Assembly: GCF_026151205.1 (NCBI RefSeq)
Contig: NC_087078.1
Coordinates: 1,154,175-1,218,174, forward strand
Origin: Bolinopsis microptera
Taxonomy: Eukaryota; Ctenophora; Tentaculata; Lobata; Bolinopsidae
Length of the DNA: 64,000 nucleotides
Reading direction: 5' to 3'
A program made the position numbers and the translations under genes. Below the pieces are notes generated by a model. That model worked only from the letters and a program-made list of their open reading frames with translations. It had not been told where the DNA came from and did not search any database. Positions 1-11,752 of this stretch are shown in pieces (within the stretch, counting starts at the first letter, position 1; every line of letters starts with the position of its first letter).

Positions 1-1039
1 TCCTGTTTCGCTGAAACAGTTATGATCTATGACTATAGTGACTACAAGTTACAAGGTTTTGTCCTGCACCGAGGACGTTAAGGACTTTATCGTGTAAATC
101 AATTTGGGAGCAACCCGTGTTATCAGTACCACGCAGCTGTTGTCATAAGCGTTTAGTCTTCATGACCTGCAAATCACGTCCTATAATATATGTTCTACAA
201 TCACTAAGGGAAGCTAATTCCTAATTCCTATGAAAATGATGATTTTGTGAGTTAGCTCATTAGGGGGGATTGCACTCATTGCGGTCTGTTTGGACTGTAG
301 AGAGAGTTCATACTTTCATACGACATTTTTATGCGTGTTTTCAAATATAATAGGCGGATTAATACTTTAGCATTTCTATTGCGATAGTGAAGTCCCGGCC
401 GTAAGCGCGGGTTACACTAGTAATTAAATAATTACAATATTTGTCCCATGGCTCCAAGAAGTCGGCTCCCACATTAGGTGCAGAAAACAATGCGAAACCG
501 GAAAATTAATAACAGAACATATTGCACGGAGAAACCTTGCGCAGTTATAAAATTGAAAGATTTAAATTAAACAAATTTCATTAAAAGTTAGATCTTTTGC
601 GTGATTTCAGGATTTGATTTGATTGGAAGATTGAATTCTATGATTAAATTTTTTAATGGAATCTTATACGTCCTACGACGGTCGACGAATTCAGTACCTC
701 AAGTGGCTAGCTCTATTTGCCTAAGAACTAACCGAGGCCGCTACAGAGTGTTAATTGTATGTTGCCTATGCACCTATTAAACTCCATATTTTTTGTTAAT
801 ACTATGACCATTTGTAAATCTGCTTTTCAAATAGCACAAGATTTTGCACTAGCGTAGCCAAGCGAAGGAATTTTGAATTTGATAAATCCTTTTTCTGATC
901 ATATTGCCCATAAAACTGTAATAGTAATACTTTCAGGATCAGATATCAAAATTACGTAATAACAATTTTGGGCGCTTAACTAAAAATATCGTAAAATGAT
1001 TTTGTTTAAAAAACGAAATTACCATTAACCAGGTTCGCC
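1..1039. other. Intergenic, no gene seen
   Basis: AT-rich DNA with no convincing ORF, RNA gene or repeat. It presumably contains the promoter of the small gene that starts at 1040. I see no clear TATA box at a usual distance from that start. Confidence 0.5.
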
Positions 1040-1522
1040 ATGAAAACCACGTGCCTTCTAGTTCTACTTTTGGTATGTGTGATACCGTACATGCGAGCTG
1101 AAAGTGAAGGAGATAACGGAGATGCAGCTGCCGGAGATGCAGCTGCCGGAGATGCAGCTGCCGGAGATGCAGCTGACGGAGATGCAGCTGCCGGAGATGC
1201 AGCTGACGGAGATGCAGCTGCCGGAGATGCAGCTGACGGAGATGCAGCTGCCGGAGATGCAGCTGACGGAGATGCAGCTGCCGGAGATGCAGCTGACGGA
1301 GATGCAGCTGATGATGACAAAGACGAGGACGATCACCATGAGGACCAAGACGAGGACGATCACCATGAGGACCAAGACGAGGACGATCACCACGAGGACC
1401 AAGACGAGGACGATCACCATGAGGACCAAGACGAGGACGATCACCATGGCGACTTTTCAGCTGGTACAGGTGTTAAGATCAGCAGTATTGTCTTCGGTGT
1501 TGTGGCAGCAAGGTTCCTTTAA
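1040..1522 (+). CDS. Secreted acidic repeat protein, possibly GPI-anchored
   Basis: A 160-residue ORF with no intron needed. Residues 1 to about 20 form a clear signal peptide: Met-Lys, then a Leu/Val-rich core, then Ala. Next come GDAAAGDAAD-type decapeptide repeats (30-nt DNA unit), then four copies of DEDDHHEDQ plus one partial (27-nt unit). The tail ends in a hydrophobic stretch (SSIVFGVVAARFL) after small residues, which resembles a GPI-attachment signal. There is no cysteine in the repeat part. The Asp/His repeats could bind metal ions. No family is recognised; trypanosome procyclins show a similar layout but nothing implies relationship. The start is the first ATG before the signal peptide. 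Because the repeat unit is a multiple of three and lacks stops, other frames and the opposite strand are also open; the signal peptide supports this frame. Confidence 0.65.
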   Translation: MKTTCLLVLLLVCVIPYMRAESEGDNGDAAAGDAAAGDAAAGDAADGDAAAGDAADGDAAAGDAADGDAAAGDAADGDAAAGDAADGDAADDDKDEDDHHEDQDEDDHHEDQDEDDHHEDQDEDDHHEDQDEDDHHGDFSAGTGVKISSIVFGVVAARFL

Positions 1523-1621
1523 GTTAAAAACAGTTATGAAGATATGTCGTGTCAACGCATCTAAGGACCAATAAGCGTACAATTTCAATTTAGACTTGAT
1601 CATAGAATTGCTAAAATTTTA

Positions 1622-1627
1622 AATAAA
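1622..1627 (+). promoter_or_regulatory. Poly(A) signal AATAAA
   Basis: AATAAA lies 100 bases past the stop of the secreted repeat protein, a normal distance for its 3' end. Confidence 0.45.
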
Positions 1628-2022
1628 ATAGTTTCAGATTTAAGTAGAATGTTTGACACCCTGTTTACAGTTTATTACCAATCCTATAAGGATAGTATTT
1701 ACATATTTAGCTCATATATTTAATCTAAAATTTGTAAAAATCATTTTGTCCTGTAAAGTGTAACAAATAGTTTTACTTATCATTAAAATGAAATGAAATG
1801 TTCACACAAAATAAAAAGTTCTGTGGTAATCGTTAAGCGGCTAGCGTAAAGTACTATCTATGGCTACGGAACTTTTTTATTCGAACCCAGCTTTTATACT
1901 TTTTATTGAATTTTAACTTTCGCAAAATCATGGGCATCTAAAAATCTAACTGAAATTAAATAATTGTTTCCTATTATAAGTATAAATATTAAATATAAAT
2001 AAAAGTAGAAAATTCTACCATC

Positions 2023-2136
2023 TGCTTACCTTCGAGAGATGGCGAGGTGGGGGTGTAGGAGTCGTCCCCTTTCCCAGCGCCGGGAGAAGAGGACGGGTGG
2101 CCCACCCCGAAACCAGAGCCGGAGACGGTGACCGTC
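2023..2136. other. GC-rich island of unknown function
   Basis: About 110 bases of GC-rich sequence in AT-rich surroundings. On the minus strand its end reads AAG followed by GTAAGC, a strong splice-donor match. On the plus strand it begins with CTTACCTTCG. It directly abuts a foldback-repeat copy. It could be a minus-strand exon end, a small RNA gene or part of a repeat. I cannot choose among these. Confidence 0.3.
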
Positions 2137-2271
2137 TGCAAATGCTAAATGATACCGAGAATGAGATCGGTTGCTCGCTTTTCCCATTCATTCACGGCTT
2201 ACGAATTGTAAAAAGTTTCGATTAATTACATCGATCACATACTGTACAAATCTCTTTGGGTTGCTTTCGGG
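2137..2271. repeat. Partial copy of the 38-kb foldback element
   Basis: The stretch from GACCGTCTGCAAATG to TTTCGGGTCG matches the reverse complement of about 38,324-38,455 with scattered substitutions, including GATACCGAGAATGA and GCTCGCTTTTCCCATTCATT. Only one arm is present here, so this is a truncated copy of a dispersed family. Confidence 0.75.
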
Positions 2272-4087
2272 TCGTATGATGTCAAAACTGAAAGTGAAAG
2301 TATACTCCAGTCGTATCCGCCTTGGGCCAACACTTTCAGTCTTAGTTAGCTATTTAGCCTTAGGGGTCTCAAGAAAAAAAAATTTCGAAATCAATATTTT
2401 AGCTATTTTTGACAGTAAAGAGTAATGTCTATCATCTGCTTTTGTTCCTATCAAAAAATTTTGTTCCTAGCCGAAGTTATCGCTGGTCAAAGGTCAGCGC
2501 TCATAAGTAATTGTATTGTGCGAGCGATTTTCTATCAGTATCACGCGTAGTGAAAATCGAGTTTATCTGGCGTAGTGAAAATCGAGTCTAAAAATATTTT
2601 TCTCCGACTGTTTTTGATTAATCACCCTGAAACTTTCAAAATATGTGTTAGGGATCATTTAGAAGAGATTGTCCGGGCAGAATTTTGAGGAAGGTCTTTA
2701 AAACGTTTTTATTATATTTTGAAAATCTTGGACCTCATCCATGAATAATGTCAATTTCAGACTAAAATATTTAATTTTTGGGAAGGGTGGCTTTTTTTGG
2801 AAGGTGCTTCACTATTAACCATATTTTTTATTACTATCATTAATTCAAATATATTTCCAACAAAATTTAGTTAAAAATAACTATGAAGTTTGATTTTGTA
2901 AAAAAATTACAGAAGTGGAAAAAAGTTACACTTTCTACGGTACACCCTGTACTTCAAGTAGCGTGACGTAATCGCTGCTACTGCTAGCTTTGTTCAACTG
3001 TTATATGATTACTGTGTGACATTACATTTATCAGTACGTAATGATAATGATTAATTATCCGCATAGTAGCTTTTAAAGTGAAGTTATCGGCTCATATTAT
3101 TTCGCTTGCCCAAAAATGATCTCTTGACTTGGGTTTTTAAGATTTAGTGGGGGCTAAGTTATTGAACTTTTATTAAATTCCACGATGAAAGTTCAGTAAA
3201 TAATTTAAATTGAATAACTATAATTGGAAGTCATGATTGATGATTTAAGTGTTAAGTTTGAGATTGTCCACCTAGATACAGGACCCTGTTACTTATATAA
3301 ATAGCTTATTCTATTTTAATTTTAGTACATGGTTATCCGGTTGAAAAAATACGATTGACTAAATGTAAATTTGCAATATCGCCGATTATGGATTTAATAA
3401 GGGATCAAAATTATTATTACCCTTAGATGCAGGTAGGAAAAATTAATTATCTAATTGTCTATAATAATTAATTATTTGTAGGTTTACAACCTACCAGGAC
3501 GCGCGCCGAGTTGGACTCGTCGACGGAACAAATATTTTACGAGTATCACCCGTTAATTAATTATCAGTATCTGTGATAATAATCTCGGCAGAATTGGCGC
3601 TTTCCAAATTGTTCCAATTATACGGTGAATTACTGGACAAATAGTTTGTTGACGTGATTAATTTCATTATTTTAATTTTCGATCATTTCATTTTTTATAA
3701 TTTCTCCGCGTCCGTTGTAATTAATAATTATGACAGTACCGCAGACTTACGTTTTAATAAAAGTCGTGCCACGCGCACGCGCCTTGAAAAATAATTAAGC
3801 TTCGTTTATATGATTGAGCACAGTAAATCTCAAAAATGAGAGGGCTGAAACTTTGAACAACAGCTTTGAATGACAGCTACGATTGACGTTTAAAATCTGT
3901 AAAACAGTTTAAATAGAGTAACACGTTAGTGACACTGACAATGGCTGTCCTGACGAGGAACTGTAGAAAAAAAATTAGCTGAAAAGAAATAATTCTCGAG
4001 AACATTAATTCTCTGTTCCACTTTTTGAAATTGATGTTGTGATTTGTTTCAGCGCAGTTTGAATAACAGTATAAACAGCATTTATAA
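2272..4087. other. No gene seen
   Basis: AT-rich DNA. A short direct repeat (GCGTAGTGAAAATCGAGT twice near 2,546-2,590) and a transposon-like end (TACACCCTGTA near 2,942) are visible. No partner terminus or coding region was found. Confidence 0.4.
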
Positions 4088-5620
4088 TTTATAAAATCAA
4101 AAAGTAGAAAGTACTGTCAAAAAGAAGTAAAGTTCAGCGATTGGAAGGAAAAAGTGTTATCAATAGTTTCCAATCGTATTGAATATAACAAGAAAAACTT
4201 TCCTGAAACATTTGAAATAAAAGAAAACACACTGGAAAAAGATGATGTTAAAAGAAGTCTTAAATTGCTGAAAAGTAAATACATTATTTGTAGTATCGAC
4301 AAAGCTTCTGGTAATTTTTCATTTATTTGTAAACAGTTTTATGTAAAAACTCTTGTCAATGAAATGGGTTTTGATCCTAATACTCTAGAATGTATAGGTA
4401 ATGATACATATAAACCCTGTAGCGAAGACGAGACTCATTATGTCAATAAAATATCTGAGAGTCTAAAGGAGAGATTTAATGTACAAGTTGAAGATAAAAA
4501 CTTGCGACTAGCACGCATCTTCTGGAACCCTAAGCTTCATAAGAACCCTTACAAGGCGAGGTTCATTGCAGGTGCCCGTTTTTGCGTTACGAAACAACTT
4601 AACGTCCAAGTTAACTGTTGTCTGAAACTTTTGAGGAAATACTTCAAGAAATACTGCGAGGCAATCTACAACAACAGCGGTATAAACATGTTTTGGAGCA
4701 TAGATTCCTCAAGTGAATTCCTTGAAGCTATCAAAAATAGCGATGTTTATAATATACAAGTATATGATTTTACTACTCTTTATACCAGATTAGACTTGAT
4801 TGAAGTAGAGAATATGATTAATGAAGTTGTTGATTTAATATTTTCAGACCGTAATAGATATATTTGTATTTCTAAAAGAGACAGTAATACATGTTTCTTT
4901 TCCAATAAAACCTATGATTCTCATGCCTGCTTTAGTCAAGATGACCTAAAAGAGGCTGTTAAATTTGTTATTTACAACACTTATGTCGTCTTCGGTGGGA
5001 TTGTATTCATACAAACCAAAGGTATTCCTATGGGTGGAAATTCAAGTTCCCCTATAGCTGATCTCACTGTTGGCAAAAAGGAATTTAATTATATGAAACG
5101 TTTACTTCAGGAAAAGAAAATGGGATTAGCAAAGATATTATCCAATAATAAACGATATGTTGACGATTTATCTATTATTAACTACCTTTACTTTCATAAA
5201 TTGATTAAAGATATTTATCCTAATTCATTGGAGATGGAGCGAGCTGGTTCCAATAATAAAATCATTAACTACCTTGATTTAAATATTAATATTTCCACAG
5301 AAGGACTAGAAATATCAGTGTATAACAAAACTGATGATTTTAATTTTCATGTTGTATCCCTTACATTTCCTCACAGTAACATCCCAACCGAGGTTGGCTA
5401 CAACGTTTTTTCAAGTCAAGTTCTTAGATATGGTAATGTTTGCACTAGATTGGATATCTTTACCTCCCATCTTCACAAAATATTCAAAATTCTAATTGAT
5501 AGAGGATATAGCCGTGATAGACTGATTAAAGGCATTAAACGTTGTCTGAGGAAATATGATAACGTTTTCAGGAAGTTCGGTATTCTAGATGACCATAACA
5601 TTATTAAAGAACTCCCCTAA
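4088..5620 (+). CDS. Penelope-like reverse transcriptase (partial element)
   Basis: The frame is open from 4088 to the TAA at 5618-5620 (about 510 codons) but has no proper ATG near its beginning, so the N-terminus is missing, spliced or decayed. Counted from the GTG at 4154, it shows NPKLHKNPYKARFI (about 125-138), the palm motif YDFTTLYT (204-211), GIPMGG (290-295) and the catalytic YVDD (335-338). This set, especially LHKNP plus DF-TLYT, is typical of Penelope-like and related cnidarian reverse transcriptases that make DNA copies of the element RNA. Both catalytic aspartates are present. No GIY-YIG endonuclease domain follows before the stop. Penelope assignment is by motif style only and could be a sister RT lineage. 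Confidence 0.7.
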   Translation, partial: FIKSKSRKYCQKEVKFSDWKEKVLSIVSNRIEYNKKNFPETFEIKENTLEKDDVKRSLKLLKSKYIICSIDKASGNFSFICKQFYVKTLVNEMGFDPNTLECIGNDTYKPCSEDETHYVNKISESLKERFNVQVEDKNLRLARIFWNPKLHKNPYKARFIAGARFCVTKQLNVQVNCCLKLLRKYFKKYCEAIYNNSGINMFWSIDSSSEFLEAIKNSDVYNIQVYDFTTLYTRLDLIEVENMINEVVDLIFSDRNRYICISKRDSNTCFFSNKTYDSHACFSQDDLKEAVKFVIYNTYVVFGGIVFIQTKGIPMGGNSSSPIADLTVGKKEFNYMKRLLQEKKMGLAKILSNNKRYVDDLSIINYLYFHKLIKDIYPNSLEMERAGSNNKIINYLDLNINISTEGLEISVYNKTDDFNFHVVSLTFPHSNIPTEVGYNVFSSQVLRYGNVCTRLDIFTSHLHKIFKILIDRGYSRDRLIKGIKRCLRKYDNVFRKFGILDDHNIIKELP

Positions 5621-5851
5621 TATCTTTTGATTATTGAAACACGGGTACTAACTCTGCTAAACTGAACAAATTCTGAAACTTAGGTGAATAAGTGTACAAC
5701 GTGCTAAACCGAAGTTCAGACTGACCAGTGAAAATGGGCGAGCGTACCAAGTGTCATTTTAATTAGAAGTTTTAGTCAGTGATTTATTATTGAAGCTTGT
5801 AATTACAATATCTAATGCTCCTATAAATACTTTAATTAATTGTTTGTTCCG

Positions 5852-6121
5852 TTATTCTTTTTCCTTCCTCTTTAATTCCTTGTCATCCCCTTTAGTTTTA
5901 AGATTCTTGCTATAAATGGCTACAGCTAACACTATTAATGCTAAGTACCAAACAACAAGTGGGAGGTGGATCGTTGGTATACCATTAAATCGATTGAACA
6001 CCGCAATTCCAGTCGCAAGCCTGGGACCACTACTAGCATAGTCACAACATCGACAAAGCTGCCATATAGCCTGACTGACAATTTTCTCGACTGACTGACA
6101 ATGTTTCTTCTTTTTCCCCAT
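5852..6121 (-). CDS. Hypothetical small membrane protein (weak)
   Basis: An 89-codon ORF: Lys-rich start, a Cys pair region (LCRCCDY), one hydrophobic segment (LPLVVWYLALIVLAVAIY) and a Lys/Glu-rich tail. The layout could suit a single-pass membrane protein. No family is recognised and no splice signals or poly(A) site were confirmed. It may be a chance ORF beside the RT element. Confidence 0.2.
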   Translation of the reverse strand: MGKKKKHCQSVEKIVSQAIWQLCRCCDYASSGPRLATGIAVFNRFNGIPTIHLPLVVWYLALIVLAVAIYSKNLKTKGDDKELKRKEKE

Positions 6122-6204
6122 TTAGAATAAAAAGATTAGTACATTTTAGCTTATGATTAATATCATATTTTTACCTATACTTTACCTAGATTAACTATTT
6201 AATT

Positions 6205-6235
6205 TATCGGCAGCGGTCCACTCTACCTATGATTT
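6205..6235. repeat. End fragment of the foldback family
   Basis: CAGCGGTCCACTCTACC followed by ATGATTA matches the outer arm of the foldback element at 38,525-38,549. It lies just upstream of the 5'-truncated LINE fragment. Confidence 0.55.
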
Positions 6236-6282
6236 ATTAGTTAATTAGTTAATGTAACCTTTAAGATCAGTGAACGAATTAG

Positions 6283-7291
6283 GTGATTGGTCCAGTCGTC
6301 TTTCTTCTTTACGTCAACGATCTAGATCAGTACGTGAAAGATTCCAAACTTAGCAGCTTTGCCGATGACACCCGAATAGGCAGAAAAATATCAACTTTAA
6401 ACGACTGCAATCTTCTTCAAGAAGATCTAAACAAAATCATACTTTGGTCCGAGGACAACAACATGAAACTGCACGAAAACAAGTTTGAAATTGTTTGCTA
6501 TAGAACACCGGCCTCTAAATCACTTTCAGAGGAGCTGCCATTTATGAGTGACATCACAAACTACACCACTCCAAATGGATCAGTCATAGAAAGAAGCCCA
6601 TTAGTGCGTGACCTATGAGTCAACATGTCCGATGATTACTCCTGCACACCACATATCAATATCATGGTTGACAAGGCACGTCAGATGGCATCTTGGGTTC
6701 TTGGAGTATTCAAAAGTTCAAAGACAGGACGACACCTGTTATGCTCCAGCTCTACAAATCCCTGATAAGGTCCAGAGTGGAGTACTGCTGCCCGCTCTGG
6801 AACCCACCAAGATCTATGATATTCAGTCTATCGAGAGCATACAACGCCAGTTCACTAGACGGATTCTAGGGCTCAAAGACACCGATTATTGGAATAAACT
6901 GAAGGAACTGAAAGTTACAAGTTACATCCCTGCAAAGACACCGAGAACGCTACACCATCACACATCTGTGGAAAGTTTTCCAAGATATATGTCCAAATGA
7001 CCTAGATGTACAGTTCGGAGAGAATGCCAGACTGGGAGTTAAAGTTATACTCCCTTCTCTCACAAAAAAGCATCAGCCACCTACGACCACTCATTCGCAG
7101 TGAGAGCTGGAAGACTCTGGAATGTTCTCCCCATAATTGTCAATACTCAAAAGACTTTGGCAAGCTTCAACACATTTTTTAGACTTCTTAGACACCCTTC
7201 TGGACAAGCCCCCTACTCCTGGATACAGTGCAGAAACTCTAACTCGATAATATACTGGTGCAGTCAAGGAGGTGGTCCGCAGATTGCGTGA
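6283..7291 (+). pseudogene. 5'-truncated LINE reverse transcriptase fragment
   Basis: The sequence enters mid-RT at VIGPVVFLLYVNDL, followed by FADDTRIGR (the FADD catalytic box) and the C-terminal region shared by CR1/L2/Jockey-type LINEs (YCCPLWNP, IYDIQSIESIQRQFTRRI, RAGRLWNVLP). The protein is spread over three blocks in shifted frames (6283-6618, about 6608-7000, 7100-7291), with frame breaks near 6615, 6760 and 6950-7090. The endonuclease and N-terminal RT are absent. It lies tail to tail with the minus-strand LINE ending near 7,420, and the two share C-terminal motifs but differ enough to be separate families or old relatives. It is not active. Confidence 0.8.
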
Positions 7292-7456
7292 TGGCCGTGA
7301 GGATGCCTACTTCTAAACCTCTCAAATCTCAATAGGTAGGATTTGAGAGGATTTGCCGATGAAATCTTAAAAATAATATGTGTCTAGAGCAAAACGCACG
7401 ATTTTATACCTTACCTTTGATACCTTTGATCTGCTTCGTCGAAACTCGACAGGCCA

Positions 7457-8202
7457 TCAGAGTTGCTGACCACCCCAGAGAGCAGATGCCTCTCGATCGT
7501 TACGCCAGTCCAGTATAGAATTGGAGTTCGGTGATGTGAAGCCCCGGATTGGCGGTTTATCCGGCAAGGAAAGCATGAATGCCGTCATATGATGCTTGAA
7601 GCCATCATGTTTGAAGACTGCACGTATGTGCGAAGGTATACAGTTCCAGAGTCTGGGACCCATTACACCAAATGATGTTTCATAAAGAGTCTGGTGAGCA
7701 GCTGAGCTTTTTGTACGGACAGCTGGAACCTTAGCAAGGGTACCCAATCGTGGATTTACTGTGAACTGTACTTCAAGGTCGTTGGATGTGAAACCATGTA
7801 GGATTTTCCACATGTGCATGACAATGTAACGTTCTCTGCGCCTCTGAAGTGACATGAGGGACAGGGTTTTTATGCGATCTCAATAATGGAGATGCTGTAA
7901 ACCATGGATCTTTGAAGTGAAAGTTCTTTGTACACTTTCAAGCTCCTGAATGTCATACACTTTGGCCGGATTCCACAGAGGAGAGCAATACTCTAAGTGG
8001 CTACGGACTAGTGACTTGTATAGTGTTAACATAACACCAGTATTGCGAGAGTGGAAGACACTGAATACCCATGCTGCCATCTTCCTCGCTTTATCACAAC
8101 TAGATCGTATGTGTGATGTCCAGGACGTATCACTGGATACTGTTATACCGAGATCACGGAGCTGATCCACAGGACTGAGGATAGTACCAGTTGATGTTCT
8201 GT
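7457..8202 (-). pseudogene. LINE RT C-terminal part
   Basis: Continues the minus-strand LINE ORF2 after the inserted DNA: DQLRDLGITVSSDTSW, then YCSPLWNPAKVYDIQELESVQR, then LQRRRERYIVMHMWKIL and FGVMGPRLWNCIPS, ending ALWGGQQL. There is a frame break near 7,860-7,880 between the two blocks. This C-terminal region follows the RT palm in LINE ORF2 and is of uncertain function. Confidence 0.8.
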
Positions 8203-9474
8203 ATTATATATATATATATTAATCTAAGAGACGAAACAAAACGAATCATCATACAACAAATTTTAAAATCCTGCGGCACAGGATCCTGTTGTTTTCCTAC
8301 TCTGCCTCTCCCAAACCCCTCTCCTTCCCCTTTCTTCAGGTTTATTCTTCAATTTTTTAAATTAGATAGCAGATATATTTTCTTTCGAATTAGTAATGGC
8401 ATTATACATTATTTGGTATCGTATGTATGTTGTGTTTAGTGTTTGCTAACTAGGTATGTGCTGTATATTTTGAAGAATTTTGAGGCTCACGACGTCTCGT
8501 CCCATGGGTTGAGTTGTAAGCTGAGTATATGTTCAAATCGCCTTACTTCGTATGGTGAAACATCGACAGGTTTGCCTTGACCTTTCGGACGAGTGTTTGC
8601 CCACCGGGGATCAAAAAATATGATCACCATGAACATTACTTTGACACGTGAACTTATCAAACGACTGTAATGATTCCATTAAATTTTCTTAGTATATTTA
8701 GCTAGTTTATAGTAGATACACACGATCACAGAATAGAAGAGCACAATTGGGCTCTTTGTTCTGCGACCGTGTTTCCTCGGTGGGCCGACAGGTTTTTGTT
8801 GTGTAGTAGTGCTGGGGAAAAAACACGCTTTAAATATCAATGAATGTAAATATTGTTAATTGACATTAGTGCCACAGTTTATGTGGTGAAAACAAATTTA
8901 TGGTCAAACATTATATATCGTAGAAGGGCATGATTTACCCACATCACTAAGCATCTGGATGGATAATTAGCACACAAGGATAAACTGACCTTTAAACATG
9001 ACCACCAGCTATACCACGTAATCATAGCTCCAAAATAAATAAATTGCTCTACATAGAAACATCTGGCCTGATCTTATCACATTGTGGTCCCCTGGGGTTC
9101 GGTAAAGCCCTTACAGGCAACTGGGTCCTTTTACCAGCCACAATAAAACTAGTCATGCCAGTACTGTCATAAACTGTAACCAACTATTTAAAAATAAGAT
9201 ATCTTTTGCTAGAATTTTACATTTTAAGCCATAGAGCAATCTTCTCAATTTTAAAATTTAAAAATAACATTTTACCCTAACTATGATGTGGTGGCATTTC
9301 ATACTTAACTAAAATTCAACTTTGAAAGTCAATAGATTATTAGTCACAATGAAATTATAGTTTAAGACATCCATTTTGCATTGTGTTTCCAATATTAGAA
9401 TTTATGATATGTATTGATTGAATAATTGGTAATAAATTTAACTTTTGTTTTATTAACTTTTGTTTTATTATTGG
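8203..9474. mobile_element. Insertion splitting the LINE
   Basis: The LINE protein stops at PFVHEQFQ on one side (near 9,475) and resumes at YRTSTGTILSPVDQ on the other (near 8,202). The roughly 1.27 kb between is therefore inserted. It has a TA microsatellite at its left edge (8,204-8,220), no ORF of note, and an AT-rich right edge with a duplicated AACTTTTGTTTTATT near 9,440-9,472. Its class is not recognised; I did not find good terminal inverted repeats. Confidence 0.55.
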
Positions 9475-11752
9475 AACTGTTCATGGACAAAAGGAAGCTC
9501 ATAGAGAGGATTACGTTTGTTGGCAAGATGACATATGTACTCAAACTTATCCTCATGTAGTGCCATGTTGTTTCTTGATGACCATTCAGTGACTTTGTCA
9601 AGATCAGACTGAAGCTCAGTAACATTATGTGAATCACTGATGGATCTGCAAATTCTTGTGTCGTCAGCGAAACATCTTAACGTTGAATGCAACACGCAGC
9701 TAGCAATGTCATTAATGAATATCAAAAACAGTATGGGACCTAAAACTGTTCCTTGGGGGACACCACTCATAATAAGAGCAATGATAGACATGTGACCATC
9801 TACAACAACTTGTTGAGTTCTATTCGTAAGAAATGACTCGATCCAGATGATGATTTTGGGATGAAAACCATATAGCTGCAGTTTTTGATAAGAAGTTGAT
9901 GATCTACTTTATCAAAAGCCTTGGCATAATCCAAGTATATAGCGTCCATGTCGTCACCATTTGATAACGCCTCGATGATGTCATCAAAATGATGAAGCAG
10001 CTGAGTGAGACAACTTTTCCCCGATCGGAAGCCATGCTGTTTGCTATTGAGAAGGTTGTTTTCTTCGAGGTGGGCCACCATCTGTTTTCGTAGAACTCGC
10101 TCATAGATCTTAATGACATGAGAAGTTAACGACACAGGTCTGTAGTTTCCCGCAATAGCACGACTGCCTTTCTTGTGAAGTGGAGCAATGTTTGATGTCT
10201 TGTAGAACTTCGGCACTGTGCCTGTAGACATAGAATGCTGCCAAATCATGTGTATAGGTTTGGAGAGTGCTTCCTTGCACTTCTTCAGAAGCAGGACTGG
10301 AAGATCATCAGGCCCAGCAGCGGCACCCGGCTTAATTTCATCAATAGCCTCCATTATATCAGCAACCGAGAATGCCAACATGTCATCAATGAATGGCTTC
10401 TGTAGGGATGGTGACTGAAATAATGCATCATTGATGTTGGTGGCTGAAGGGTCACTGAATACGCAGCTGAATTGACGCTGGAGGATGTTAGCAATCTCTT
10501 CAGGATTGGTGCAAGTTCTCTTGGCTTCATTGAAAAGCATTGGAATACTGCGTTTCTGCTTAGAGAACTTTTTAGCATAGCTGTAGAAATATTTTGGATT
10601 GCTGTGCACTTTATCTACCGCCTGTTGTTCACGGTAGTTAAGGTCGTGGTTTATAGCGTCTCGCATGTCAGCGTACACACTCGAAATCTGGTTTCTAAGT
10701 GACTCCAAGTGAGCTGTTGTAGCGACTGGATTTTGTTCAGCCAAATGCAACCGAAGTTTTAATTTGCGTTTCTTGCGAGACAAAGTATTAACCGGTGAAC
10801 CCCGCCTTTTGCTAGATGCCTTTTTCCTTGGGCACCCCATCTCACATATCTGAAGAAGGACAAGGTTCAACAGTTCAGGAAATTCTTCCGGATCACAAAG
10901 TTCCCATAGTTCACTCCAGTTAACAGAATCAAGGAGATGATTGATTTTGTCATAATCTGCTTTGTAGAAGTCCAGTGACCGAAACGAAGGAACACTGAAA
11001 TCTGGGGGTACTGAAGGATCTGACCGACATGGATTATGTGACAGAAAGATCTCAAGAAGCTTGTAGTCAGACAAAGGTGTATCAGTCACCGAAACGTGTG
11101 TCACAAGATTAGGAGCATTGGAGAGAAAAAGATCAAGGCAGTTGTTCAGCCTAGTAGGTTCCAGAACATACTGACTGAGGAAGTTGTCTGCCATGAAGTC
11201 GAAGAGAAGAACTGCCGACTGATTTGTAGCAGACGATGTACCAGACAGAATTACACCGGATTTCCAATCAATCATAGGGAAGTTGTAGTCTCCTAAGAGG
11301 CATGTCTCATATGATTCATGTCCAGATATATAATCAGCCATATACTCTAAACATGCTTTGAAACTGGCCATTGGGGCATCAGGAGGACGATAAAGGACAC
11401 ATATGATCATTTTTGCTGTTTCACATTTGCAAAGTAATGCTTGACAGATCTTATCATCAAATGTATGAGAGCTGGTGATGGAGAGGCTTTCGTGAGAATA
11501 AAGGAGGACCCCACCACCTACCCTAGTACTTCGATCACATCTAGAGATATTATAATGTTCAATATCTAACTGTGAATCGTGGATATAAGGTTTCAACCAT
11601 GTTTCAGTAAGGGCAATAAATGGAACAGAAATATGTTTAGATTTCTGCTCTACTTTATTCCGGATGTATGGGATTTTCCATCTGGTTGAGCTGCGAGCAC
11701 TAGGGTTAATGGATTGCACATTCAGCAAGAGTGCTGATGAAATCGAGCCCAT
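9475..11752 (-). pseudogene. LINE ORF2: endonuclease plus reverse transcriptase
   Basis: From the ATG at 11,752: an AP-type endonuclease domain with LTETWL (Glu about 50), GDYNFPMIDW (Asp about 155) and SDYKLLE (about 228-233), where the usual SDH histidine is tyrosine. The RT domain follows with KPGAAAGPDDLP, NYRPVSLTS, HGFRSGKSCLTQL and DYAKAFDKVDH. A one-base loss in an A-run near 9,880 breaks the frame. The RT then continues in a second frame (9,791-9,468) with SGVPQGTVLGPILF and the catalytic FADDTRI. The protein nicks target DNA and reverse-transcribes the element RNA in intact relatives. With a frameshift, an altered SDH and the downstream insertion, this copy is inactive. Confidence 0.85.

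Noticed and set aside
1006-1447. Antisense and alternate-frame ORFs over the secreted repeat gene
   Set aside because: Open only because the repeat units are multiples of three without stops; they lack a sensible domain and the sense frame has a signal peptide.
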